Made by a program: the position numbers and the translations under genes. A stretch of DNA of 64,000 nucleotides, taken from assembly GCF_030272615.1 (NCBI RefSeq), contig NC_081406.1, forward strand, positions 472,370,400 through 472,434,399. The letters run 5' to 3'. Shown piece by piece: positions 1 to 10,647 of this stretch. The notes beneath the pieces are model-generated. The model made no database searches. It worked only from the letters and a program-made list of their open reading frames with translations, and had not been told where the DNA came from. The DNA is from Cryptomeria japonica. Lineage: Eukaryota > Streptophyta > Pinopsida > Cupressales > Cupressaceae. How positions within the stretch are numbered: position 1 is the first letter of the stretch; the number at the start of each line of letters is the position of its first letter.

Positions 1-1314
1 AAAGCCTTGAATGCTCCAAGACAATAGGATTCACTCCCAACTATGTTTTCTTTATAAAATATTGTGATCAAAATCAGAATGTGATCAGGTAATGAAAGTA
101 AGGAATTGACAGTCTTAATTGGAGACAGTAACATGAAACAATGAGGTAACCATGTCGGGTAGAAATTCCTGGAGATGCATTGTGATATGTGATCTAGGCT
201 GGAGCCTTCCCCATACGATCAATGTCCCGCTGTGACAAAAATTAAATATAAAAAACATTAGTGAAATGAACCAATAGACTTATGAAAACTAACATAATAA
301 TAAAATGGTATATTGGAGTCATTAATTGGAGGTTGGGTAAAATGGTATATAGTATGTAGCACCCCCATAGTAACTGTGTTTGTATCTATGTGATTCAAAT
401 TGTAATCAATTAGCAACTCTTCCCCTTAGTTATTGATTTTATTGCACATACAAATACATGATTTCTCTCGCACGCCTTGAATATGCAATTGGGTTGCTTA
501 TTTGTTGACCCAAGTCATGTACTATTTATAAACCCTGTAGTATTCCCTAATGCTTTTGGTCTTCCATCAATGTACATAGCCACTCCTTTATTTTGATCAT
601 TATCTTTTAGCTATATACAATTTGCTGACAGTGCATACCTACGCATACTTCGTGTATATCAAACTAGCTGCATCTAATATTTGTAACTGTAATAGGGTCT
701 GACATACTCCATCAATTCGGTAACTTTATCGTAACAAACCTTTATGTCGTCCATGCAAAATAGGCGCAAACCATGTAATGATGATGGTACTATGTGATAT
801 ATCCTCTCGTTGACACAAAAATCAGTGTTTATTGAAGGAAGTTCCTTGGGTACCCATTGTTTCTATAGATGTTTGTATGTCAAGGGCACCTCGACATCGC
901 CTATGCTTTCATCATCATAAGAACATGACCCCCCTTCAGCAAGAAAAAATTCCATGCGTTTACAAAATTTTCTTCTAATCTTTTCACCTCTAGTTGATCT
1001 CCCTCTTTTAGACCTACTACATGTCTCACTTTCCTCTTCTCTTCCTGAATTTCCTTTACTCGAGGAAGACAGATCTGACAAATACCTATTTGGTGGTACC
1101 TGCACTCCATCGAATGAGAGTGATATTTACCAAAAATTCCTTGAGGTTTTTCATGGTCCATCAAGATGTGGGTGAGCATAACTATAAGGTGACAAAGAAC
1201 ATATACAAGAGATCATGGACTTAGTAGAGGTTTCCCAAAAGATGGACTTAGTTTTCCACACCCTTCAACTTGGTCGGTTATTTTTCATGGAATTTGATTT
1301 GATTTCAAAAGGCA
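1..1314. other. AT-rich non-coding stretch
   Basis: I see no supported gene. Overlapping short open frames on both strands at 863-1224 have no recognisable domain, and none is favoured over the frame opposite it. A short phrase (taaaatggtata) recurs at about 302 and 339. Probably decayed intergenic DNA. Confidence 0.6.
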
Positions 1315-1653
1315 TTGATAAAGATAAGATGTATGTCATCTTGTGTTATTCAAGATCTAGAAGGTCATGTGGTGGTAATAGGCAATGGGAGGATACCAAA
1401 TGGAACCAACAGCCTAGCGGAAGAAAGGGATCTGCTATTTGGTGTTAAATATTTAGCAATTAAAAATAAGGTCAAGAATCTTATAATTGAAGGGAATTCT
1501 CGGATCATTAACACAACTTTGATAAAATATCAAACCCCCAACTGGCAGTTAGATTATATCATTCAAGAAACAAGAGAGTTGCTCTCTTGTCTAGATTCAT
1601 ATCATATTATGCATTTCTATAGAGAAACAAACAAGATGGTAGACATTTTGTAA
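1315..1653 (+). pseudogene. RNase H-like (RVT_3) fragment of a LINE
   Basis: A 112-residue frame reads as the C-terminal half of a plant RNase H-like domain of the RVT_3 type, which in plants is found at the end of LINE ORF2 proteins and in related host copies. Visible landmarks in order are VIQDLEGHVVV (the usual vIRD..G strand), TNSLAEE (usual TnN.AE), IIEGNSRII (usual iiEGDS, with the acidic residue changed to Asn) and HFYRETNKMVDIL (usual h..Re.N..AD.L). The N-terminal catalytic part and any reverse transcriptase are missing, and a stop follows DIL. The lost aspartate and the isolation of the frame argue for a dead fragment. No LINE tail is attached nearby. Confidence 0.7.
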
Positions 1654-3775
1654 AATAGGGGATGTTAACAAGAAGAGAAAAAGAATACTCTTTCATCAAG
1701 GGAGCTCCATGAAGACAGAATTCTAATGGAGCACTTGGAGAGAGATTTGAACAAAGTTTAAGTATAGTTTTACTATATTTTATTATTGTTGATCGCAAAA
1801 AAGACCTTATGTGCAATAAATTAGTGAGACAAGATGTAAATGTCATCCAAAAATGGGTTTCTTTTTTATTACATAGGACACAACTGAAAAACATACTCCC
1901 ATGACGGTATGCCACTTCAATTGGATGCGAAGTGTAGATAATTAAATTAATTATTTTAATTAATTTAATTATGTTAATCCTTGTTCTCCTTAGTATTAAT
2001 TAAATTTAAATTAATTAATATTGTCACTATGGTCCAATAATTGATTTATTTAATGAATCAATTCTCCCCCATTCTTCTAAGGTATCCAAAATTAATTCTT
2101 CCTAAACCTCCCCTTTAATTAATTGAGATGAGATTAATTAATTAACCTCTTGTGATTCCTAAAAATCACCTTTTCCTAATCCATAATTAGCCTAATTAAT
2201 TCTTCTAGAAACTGTCCTAATCCCACTTACCATTATTTCTCTAATTTTTAATTGCCTCCACTCATTCTCTCTCATAGTCAAATCCTCCCACAAATCACAC
2301 TTGCCCTAATCCCACCTAATTGTTCTTCTAATCTCTCTCCTAATGGGTTGCTAGTGGCTAATCCTTATGATTAGCCACAAAGTCAACTCCTTGTCCCCTC
2401 ACTCAACCACTTTTCTTAAATGATCTCCTTGCATCTCTCTATGCATCCCCCCATCCAACTACCTATCTTAAATTCTCTTTTCCTGGGTGAATGTGAGATT
2501 TCTCTTAAAAATCTCACATTCCTCTAGGTATCCCATCCCCCAAGGAATTTTTAATTTCTCTTTATTCCTCCAATCCCCATTCTCCTCCTTTTATGTAATT
2601 TTTAATTCCTTCTTCTCATCATCCAAGGAATATTTTTATTCCTTTTGTCTTCCCTAGGTGCATTGGGAAGCCTTCCCAATGAACCTTGAGGAGTTTGGAG
2701 ACAACAAATGCCTTTATGGCATATCTCTCGGACTCCACACTTGTCTTGTCAATTTCTCTTCATCCATATTTGGGATCACATGCAATCTTGGCCCTCCATC
2801 TTGGATCAATCCTAGCCCTCCATTTCCTCTCTCCTTCTATAAATTGGAGACTCCACTCTTTCATTTTCCATCTCCAAATCAAGTAAGTTTATGTTGCCCA
2901 TTTGAGTTCAAAACAATCATCCAAGCACCAAACTATAGCCAAATCTATACTCATCCATCACTTATCCATTTATCCATTTATTTCATCCTTCCATCAATCA
3001 TCTTGTGCACATTTTGGAAAGCCAACCACATTTAATCCAAGAGAAAATCCAATCAGGTTGGAGAAGGGTGCTATTCCAACCTCATCATGCTCAATATGAG
3101 GGACAAGTGGATATCTATGGAGGTATAATGGTGTTTTAATAAGTTTGTTTTAGTGTTTCATGTTTATTTATGCTTAATCTGACCATTTGTCTTCATTCTA
3201 GTTTTCCCTTGCTTCATGAAGTATTCAGTGCAGTGATGTAATTGGAAATAATGGCTCGTGTATAGGGTGTACAGCCGACTCAAATTATTTGGCTCGCACG
3301 TTCGGAATAACATCTCGCAATGTTCAAACATGGGAATTAAAGAGCATGTTTTTCATAGAGGCAGTACTTTAGGACATCAGGCCAAATATATGAAGACACA
3401 TGGACAATCAAGAACCAGGGCAATAGTCTATTCAAAAGTGGCGAAGGATTTGAAAAATAATCCATATCTTATACAATGGGGATTCTTACATATGACATTA
3501 TGGAAATCATTTCAGCATTCAATTTGTTGTAGGCAAAGGCTAACAACATGGAAGCTGAGGACAGAGTAAGGACTTCATACAGAGCTACTCCACATGAGTT
3601 ACTGGAATTCCAATGTCCTTCCTCACCGGTTGTATAATTTTATATATTTGTATTCTAAAAGTTTTTTACAATGTGGAAAGGTTAAATTCATCTCTACAGA
3701 GTGTTCTGGCTCTAGGGTATTCATTACAAACAATGTTCTACAACTTTGAGTGGTCTACCTTCATAAGTAGTTATC
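1654..3775. other. AT-rich then pyrimidine-rich non-coding DNA
   Basis: Positions 1935-2160 are rich in TTAATTAA-type words. Positions 2200-2900 are strongly C/T biased on the plus strand with many CTCC/TTCC words. Open frames at 2658-3035 and 3258-3569 follow this base bias and show no domain. I see no gene. Confidence 0.5.
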
Positions 3776-4201
3776 ATGGCATCAAGAATTCAGCTTCATG
3801 GGAGAATGCAGAACTTGGGTCTTTACTCAAATGTCCATCCACTGAGCATGTTTGACACATTTGCAATACTGTGTGGAATTTTTGAATGGCCTATAAGGAC
3901 ACTTATAGGTGAAGAATGGATTATAGCACATCCAGTGGCTACTCCAAGCATGGTGGCTTCAAGGATGGCTTTGGTGGTTATGGATCTCACATATTCAAAA
4001 TACTATGCTAGGCTGATAATTGGGGAGTTTGTTCACTCCTTTGTTTTTACTTGGGAAGAGCTCAATTTACAATTAAACAAATATGATCTTTTTGCTAGAG
4101 ATATTTGGTGGGGTGGTTTCCTAAATAGGGATTTCTTTCTTTTTGATTTAGTGCCACGTTCAGTTCTTCTCTTCATATATGCAAGACCTCTGAATTGGTG
4201 A
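3776..4201 (+). CDS. Unassigned 141-codon open frame
   Basis: An ATG-started frame of 141 codons has a mixed composition that is less biased than its surroundings, with several aromatic residues (for example RDIWWGGF near residue 113). I do not recognise a family and there is no clear promoter, intron or neighbour that explains it. About 500 bases downstream the DNA ends in an A-run at about 4719 after an AT-rich tail, as a retroposed 3' end might, so this could be part of a retroposon. It may equally be a chance frame. Confidence 0.2.
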   Translation: MASRIQLHGRMQNLGLYSNVHPLSMFDTFAILCGIFEWPIRTLIGEEWIIAHPVATPSMVASRMALVVMDLTYSKYYARLIIGEFVHSFVFTWEELNLQLNKYDLFARDIWWGGFLNRDFFLFDLVPRSVLLFIYARPLNW

Positions 4202-4910
4202 GCCCCTAGCTACAATAGCAATGGAAAAGTTTTATGCAGTTTGGGTTCTTAGGGAGCACACTTTGTTAGATCCACATGGAACACATTATGCATTCCCTGT
4301 TTCGACGGATGGTGCCTCGTCTTAGGAATCCAACATTGCTGCATGAGTAGAGCTCGAGAGGGTACTCAATTAGGTTGATATTAGTTGTCTCCCTACTGTA
4401 GTTTTGTTTTCCCCTATTCATACTTTTTTATATTTTGTTGGGCTAGTCTTTTTCTCTAGTTTTTTGAGTGGGAGATCAAATGGGATATATCTATTGTAAT
4501 AGCAGACAAAAATGTAAAGGTTTTTCGTACTAGTTCACTGTTCATTCTATTTTACCTTTTGAATGAACATCTAATTTTCCATTTTTGCAGGCTGGAAATC
4601 TCCTATTGTCCATAGTTGGGCAATATTAGTCAAGGTGTTTTTAGTTTGGATCTTGTAATCTCTATGTAATTTCTTCTTTTTTTATATTAATATATTATAG
4701 GCCTCATCCTTTCGCTTAAAAAAAATGTTATTCTTTCTAATTTCAAGCCTTCTAAAAATAGTTTACTCATGAGATTGCTCAAATTAGCTTCTTCCATCAC
4801 AAACTCTTCATTCCTTATATCCATGTGTTAATTTTGGATACCCAATAGTTTGGTGCTATGTTCTAGTACACTTTGACCTTCAACCATGTTTAGATGAAAC
4901 AACTCTATTT
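4202..4910. other. Non-coding, possible retroposon tail
   Basis: No gene is seen. Positions 4640-4728 form a T-rich then AT-rich run ending cgcttaaaaaaaa, which resembles the 3' tail of a non-LTR retroposon. No coding part can be tied to it. Confidence 0.3.
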
Positions 4911-5104
4911 TTATAGCTTCTGATTAGATTGTGTGATTTCATTTGCATCTGCATCAATGTTTTGGATTACAATTTGTGATCCATCATCGGGATGATAGAA
5001 AGCTCATGAAGCATGAACTTTCTATCATCCTAATGATGGATCACAAAGTGTGATCCAAAACTTTGATGCAAATAAACTCACACAATCTAATCCAGAAGCT
5101 ATAA
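4911..5104 (+). repeat. Long near-perfect hairpin (inverted repeat)
   Basis: The arm from 4911 (ttatagcttctg...) to about 5008 is the reverse complement of 5011-5104 (...cagaagctataa), with a few mismatches and one roughly 6-base insertion in the left arm near 4956. The loop is only a few bases at about 5008-5010. The two arms together would fold into a stem of about 90 bp. It could be a small foldback MITE or a precursor hairpin for small RNAs. No coding sequence or target duplication could be assigned. Confidence 0.75.
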
Positions 5105-6391
5105 CAAGAACTATTATGGATTGTGGAAAACTAATATCTTTAACTTTAAACAACTTTATGTCAAAACCCATCATCCAAAATTGATTAAGGTTGATTTCAT
5201 ACATTCCCCTTGTTTTTCAGTTTGCCACAAGATCAATTTATTTGAATCAAGTTATTTAATTGATGAGCTAAAATGCTCTATAATGAATGGTTCATAAGGC
5301 ACAACGCTTGTTGTAGGTTTTACAAAAAACATAGTTTTCTGCCCCAATAAGCCTTACCCACTCAATGTAAAAAAACACACTACCATTTCAACCTCGTTTA
5401 GTGAATTGGAAGGATTTTATAGTGGATTTGAAGATTAGTGGGAGTTGACCAAAATATAGAATGCAACACTTACAGTGGATTTGCTAGCACTTGCACTTGT
5501 TTGTCCTCTTTCTCCCTCCATTTTTTAATTTTCGACTGGTTGGATGCTTTGTGGGCGGCTTGGTATTTCAATTTATCCTTGCAGTCATTATGCCAATGGG
5601 GGTTCTGTTGGGATTTATTATAGAACTAGAATGTTCCTTATGTATCATAGCCCCAACTCTCCTCTCCTTTGTGCATGGGATTTATAAAAATAGAGTTCAT
5701 TTTTATACTTTTAAAAGAAAATTTTATATTTCAAATTTAAAATACAATTTGGGTCCAATTATTTTCCTTCATTTTAATTATTATGTAAACTTGAAGCACA
5801 AAATATCTACAAAACACTTTATTTGAGCACCTCCTAGAAGATATCAAGGCCTAAAAATAATAATTTAATAATAATGTTACATTAGAAATTGATTTGGAAT
5901 TCTAGAATAATATGCACATTTCACTAAATTAATGTGTTGTAATATTATTTGTCCATTTTAGTTGGCTTTTGATTAAAGAGTTTGATCTAACATCTAATAT
6001 CATACAAAATTTTCTCTAACTAATATCTTTAGTTTGCATGAATAAACTTATTCATGACTTAAATATAAGATAGATATAAATATGTAAATATATGCCAAGT
6101 CAATAAGAGTAGATGGTGCAAAGTATCTAGGTGGTAGATAAGGATATGATGAGTCTTTTCTTGACCCATGAAGGCTTTTAATAATTCATGATTTTGGGTC
6201 TATTTTAAAATGGATAGTTTAAACAAGATGTGCTCTTCATTTAATAATTATGATCTTCAATGCATGCTTCATAAGTGGGACATTTTAGTGCTATAGGAAA
6301 TTTATAACAAATGGGTGGCCCTGGGAAACTCGTGTAAAATATCTAAAAGTAACACTTATCTTTCTAATGTAAAGCCTTCTAAAAATAGTGT
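5105..6391. other. AT-rich non-coding stretch
   Basis: Open frames at 5438-5826 overlap one another in different frames and carry no recognisable domain. I see no repeat or gene here. Confidence 0.5.
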
Positions 6392-6442
6392 TTTATTAAA
6401 CTATAAGTAGAAAATTTATTCATGGTTTAGGGTTAGCATGAG

Positions 6443-6645
6443 GGTTAGGGTTACAATGAGGGTTAGGGTTTATATCATGGTCAAGGTTAGCATTAGGGTT
6501 AGGGTTTGGTTTAGATTTATTATTATGATTAGGGTTAGGGTTTAGTCTTAAGATTTTCTTTATAGTCATGTTTAGGGTTTAATGTCATGGTCAGAATTAT
6601 GTTAGGGTTAGGGGTAGAATTATGGTTAGGGTTAGGGTTTGGATT
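6443..6645 (+). repeat. Left telomere-like inverted arm
   Basis: Degenerate ttagggttaggg repeats are interspersed with non-telomeric phrases such as tttagatttattattatg. The same phrases recur in reverse complement at 9653-9858, at roughly 90% or better identity by eye. Because the non-telomeric phrases are shared too, this is a true inverted duplication and not two independent telomere-like tracts. Confidence 0.8.
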
Positions 6646-7377
6646 GGGTTAGGGTTTTGGATTTGAATTATGGTTATGACTGACATTTACATCATGGTTA
6701 GTTTTTTAGGTAGGGTTTGGTTTGGGTTAGGGTTTGTATTTGGATTATGGGTAGAGTTAGGGTTTAGGATTAGTTTTAAGATTATGATTATAAGGATTAG
6801 GATTTAGGTTTAGCATATGGTTAGGGTGAGGGTTATAATTATGGTTACATTAGGGTTTAGGTTAAAATTAAAATTAAAATAAGGGTTCAATATAGATTTG
6901 GAGGATGGGGAATGAGAATGTTTGGATTTATATGGAGAGAATTTAGATTTAGTAGTGATACAAATGTCTTGAGAATAAGCTATGAGACCAAGGCCATGAT
7001 AATTGAAATTTAATTTGATATGAAGGATTTCTAATATTCCTTGTTCATGGAGGCCTAACTCTTTTCCTTGAAAAAGTATTTTTTGACAGTTTTGAGGAGG
7101 GTATGATATGGAATGAATGATAGTCTTGTGAAGTAAACTAGATTGGATCAAAGTGGAGGAACCCATTTGATAAGTATGAGGTTCATGAATATTTTTGATA
7201 GGGGTGATGAGATTTTGAGGAGGATTAGGATTATGGAGGGGATTAGGAGGGATGACAATTTCTTGAAATAGATTAGGATCATAACATGTAAATGAAGGGA
7301 TACTTTGATCGATACTTATAAGGAGATCATGAGATGGGATCAATGGGATATTTTGGCAATGGAAGGGATATATTGAT

Positions 7378-7712
7378 CTTTCTTAGGAAGTGAATTATGA
7401 ATGGGAATTGGAGGGTTTCTTTGATCTTGATATGCAAGGGGAATATTGGACAAAGTGGAAAAGATGGGATAATGAGGTGGATTAAAAGGGATACTTTTAT
7501 CTTAATTTGGAATGAGATCATTGGATGGAGTGAAAGAGGTAATTTTCTCTTGATTTTGAATGAGATCATTAGATGGGATGGAATCAGTATCTTGATCTTT
7601 CTTATGAAGTATATTATGAATGGTACTTGGAGAGCTACTTTTATCTTTATATGCAACGGTATCATTGGACAAAGTAGAAAAGATGGGATCATGAAGGGGA
7701 TTAAAAGGAATG
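7378..7712. repeat. Direct repeat, about 219-bp period
   Basis: The stretch starting tctttcttaggaagtg at 7378 recurs from 7597 (tctttcttatgaagta) with the same order of phrases: attatgaatgg, ttggacaaagt, gaaaagatggga and ggattaaaagg. Each copy is about 115 bp with scattered substitutions. It lies in the degenerate gypsy interior and probably reflects an old tandem duplication in that protein. Confidence 0.7.
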
Positions 7713-8658
7713 TTTTTCTCTTGATTGGGAATAGAATCATTAGATTGAGTGGAAGGTATACTTTTTTTTAATATGGGAGGGGATCATCTTGGATGGAATC
7801 AAAAGGGATGATTAAATCATCAAGACTAGATTCTAGATAGATGGGATCTTGGTCAACAATTGGAGGAGACTTGAGAGTTTTGGTATCTTGATCTTGATTC
7901 ATTTCAGGCTTATTTCTTCACAATTTGGGCTATCCTCTTGACATAGATCCAATTCTAATGATGGGGTATGAATTTGGATATATATGGGGATTTTAAGATG
8001 AATTCGATATTTTAACTTGATAGGAATGGGTTTTGAAGAGGATTTTTTGGAGTAGGCTTGATTAAAAATGGAGTGCATGATGATGTTAAATCTAGGATTT
8101 TTCAATCATAGAAGGGGTTTGCATGGAGAATTGGATTATCTTGGATTTTATTATTATCTATTATAGATAGTCCTTGGATATAAACTTAAAAGGTGTCATT
8201 TTTGGATGATTTTTTTATGGATATTGTGTTAATTGTTGTTGTGAAGATTTAGGGGATGAAGGTATGGTGGGAGAGATGGAGGCTTTGTGGTTCAACTTCT
8301 TCTAGATAATCTATTATGAAATCATTTGAGATGGACGTGTTATGAAAATGGATATTATTGGTGTGATTGTTTTGGAATGAGCCATTGTTGGACATAGGTG
8401 GATGATTTTGATCGTGCTTGAAAAAATATCCTTACATATGCCTAATTTCTCATTTGGTGAGCTATGGATATTATTGATGTGGTTATTTTTGGGTGAATAT
8501 ATGGGATGATCTTTGATGGTGATGTCACAATGGTCAATAAGATCTTGAATGATATTTTTTATTTTTACACAATTAAAAGTCTTATGGCTAGGTGAGATGG
8601 TTTCTTGGTAGAATAGATCTATAAATTGTGAGGTATGTGGTGGTGATTGATGTGCTAA

Positions 8659-8824
8659 CATGAATGTTTTGGAGGTTGGATAACTTTGAGGTATGGATAA
8701 GTTGGATTGGTATGATTGATAGGTTGGTTTGGATGACATAGTCTTGTAAGATAATGAAGGGTAATATAACATGAATATTTTGGAGGTTGGATAACTTTGA
8801 GGCATGGATAAGTTGGATTGGTGT
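8659..8824. repeat. Direct repeat of about 55 bp, two copies
   Basis: The phrase from 8659 (aacatgaatgttttgg through ggataagttggattgg) is repeated from 8770 with only a few substitutions. The copies are 111 bases apart. Confidence 0.75.
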
Positions 8825-9514
8825 TCTGATGACATGGGTTTGTAAGAGAATGAAAGTTGGTATGATAATGATGTTGATAGGCTTGAAGGTTGGTTTGATG
8901 GATGGGGTTTGTCATAGATTCTTTAACTTCTATGATAATTTTATCAAACCAATTCATGTTTCTTTTTTTTATGTTATTTGGACTATGATTAGGTATGTCT
9001 TGGACAAAGGTGTTGTGTAGGATTTAGTTATAACACTTGGTTGATGTTTTTTGGATTTTTGGATTGATGGGTTTGATACTTGGGATAGTGAAACCAAAAA
9101 ATGTCAAAAGTATATCTATATAGATTAAATAATGATGATCAAGATTTCATTGGTATGTTGAAATTTAATTAGACTAATGAACTCAAGCCAATAGGTAGGA
9201 GGTGAAATATACCAACTTAGGAGTAGTTATGAATCCTCGGCTAATATATCCCACCGATAGGCTAATTTGAATTTCTATTTGGAGAAGGAAAACTTCCAAG
9301 CAAAAAGATGAATCAAAGATAAAGGGATACAAGATATAGATAACTTGTGAGAAATTTTGGTAGGAATATACATGATAGGTTTGGTACAAGCTTAAATCAA
9401 ATTTGCCTTACAAATATGAAGATGAAGTGAGAGGTGTGTAGGATAATGGATGAAAACTGGATATCATGTGTTGGTATGTCTTAGGTCTATTCTGGGGTCA
9501 ATTTGTGTATAATT

Positions 9515-9590
9515 TTAGTTGTGAAACCAAGACCGTATTCTAAAAGACATTAGAAAATAGAATAAGAGATATATTAAAGGAAGCAATAAT
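9515..9590 (+). repeat. Dispersed repeat, copy 1
   Basis: About 42 bases beginning gaaaccaagaccgtattcta are identical to a stretch at 19000-19042, and similarity extends for another 25 bases or so. The second copy lies just past the end of the 10.6-18.9 kb pseudogene. The two copies are in direct orientation about 9.5 kb apart. They may be terminal or untranslated parts of one repeat family. Confidence 0.7.
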
Positions 9591-9652
9591 CCAACCCTAC
9601 CCTTAATGCTAACCAAAACCCTATTCAAAAACTCAAAACATGTTATAATTAT

Positions 9653-9858
9653 AATCCAAACCCTACCCCTAACCATAATTATACCCCTAACCCTAAGTAC
9701 ATAATTCTGACCATGACATTAAACCCTAACCATGACTATAAAGAAAATCTTAATAATAAACCCTAACCCTAATCATAATAATAAATCTAAACCAAACCCT
9801 AACCCTAATGCTAACCCTGACCATGATATAAACCCTAACCCTCATTGTAACCCTAACC
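9653..9858 (-). repeat. Right telomere-like inverted arm
   Basis: A ccctaaccctaa-type tract is the reverse complement of 6443-6645, including shared non-telomeric spacers. A few short indels separate the arms (for example an extra tac near 9700). See the left arm for interpretation. Confidence 0.8.
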
Positions 9859-9886
9859 ATGATATAAACCCTAATTTATTAAACTA

Positions 9887-10647
9887 ATCACAAAGCTTGA
9901 AGCTACAGAAGTTTTCTTATAAAAAAATTCACAATAGTACCCTAGATAAAATGTCTACTCCCACCTATCGGAATGTGAATGTTGTGAAGCATATTTATCC
10001 TAATTATCCCAAAAACCATCCCATGGGTTTGTTCATATCCCTATATATTTTTACACGATCCATACCTCATATGCCTTCAGAACAAGTTTTAAAATATCAT
10101 GTCCAATCAATGAGGACCTCCATTCATATTGTATTTGTTGTTTCGCAAGAGTCAAAAAATAAAGGATGTGTAATGGCAAACCTTTCATTGTTTTGTAGAG
10201 TCTAAAAATGAAGGATGCAAAATAGTGAAGATGTCATTGTTTCACAGGAGCTAAAATAATGATTTGCAAAATAGCGAAGACATCGCCATTTCACTAAAGA
10301 CAAAAGAGAGGATTGCAAAATAGTGAACTCAACACTATTTTGTGAAGGGTGTCAACTACCACTTGCAAATTGGTGAAAAGGTTGCCATTTCACAAGGATG
10401 AATAAGGTGGGTTTGCGAAATGGAGTCAGCGGCATTTAAGCAGATAGTGCACACATGTGGAGGCCCAAAAAGAATTAAATGTTGTGAACTTGAATTAAAG
10501 GAGTCAACATTCGATTTAAATCATATCAAAAGTGAAAATTGAGCATCGAAGAAGTGCAGAAGTGAGAGATGAGTTGGGTGATGTAGACAAAGATAAACAT
10601 GTAAGTCCATCTTCTTCTCCACTGCTCGAATTGCATTTAAAAGAAAA
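9887..10647. other. Leader region of the unknown pseudogene
   Basis: No separate gene is supported. A 102-codon frame at 9897-10205 has no domain and runs into the degenerate tandem repeats at 10132-10438. This stretch may be the 5' untranslated part of the pseudogene starting at 10648. Confidence 0.4.
10132..10438 (+). repeat. Degenerate 50-60 bp tandem repeats, about six units
   Basis: Successive units follow the pattern tttcrcaagag...gattgcaaaatagtgaag...atcgcca. Boundaries between units tend to be self-complementary, for example caaaatag/ctattttg around 10318-10344, and gtgaa/ttcac pairs. The units are diverged, so the count of six is approximate. Confidence 0.6.

Larger units (their letters stand above)
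6810..8957 (-). pseudogene. Decayed gypsy gag-protease-G-patch remains
   Basis: Read on the minus strand, several open frames look like pieces of one gypsy polyprotein. Near 8530-8610 the phrase KTFNC.KIKNIIQDLIDHCDI closely parallels KTSNC.RLKNIVQDLIDRGDI in the GypsyB Gag at about 32.6-32.7 kb. Near 6960-7085 the phrase GKELGLHEQGI...HGLGL resembles a G-patch, known downstream of the protease in some plant gypsy elements. A duplicated phrase (TYPxLKVIQPPK) comes from a direct DNA repeat at 8659-8713 and 8770-8824. Frameshifts separate the pieces. The gypsy assignment is by resemblance, and the G-patch call is less certain than the Gag call. Confidence 0.5.
6392..9886. mobile_element. Inverted-repeat element with telomere-like arms
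   Basis: A segment is bounded by inverted arms of about 205 bp (6443-6645 and 9653-9858) made of degenerate ttaggg-type repeats. Just outside the arms the same 12 bases, tttattaaacta, occur directly repeated at 6392-6403 and 9875-9886, a candidate target duplication. Its length would suit a Mutator-like or foldback element. The interior is minus-strand gypsy debris rather than a DNA transposase. The outermost bases (about 40 at left, 16 at right) match poorly between ends, so the exact termini are uncertain. Confidence 0.5.

Noticed and set aside
863-1224. Overlapping short genes on both strands
   Set aside because: Four mutually overlapping frames with no domain and no reason to prefer one.
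6421-6840. True telomere or chromosome end
   Set aside because: Repeats are degenerate, mixed with fixed non-telomeric phrases, and exist as an inverted pair around other DNA.
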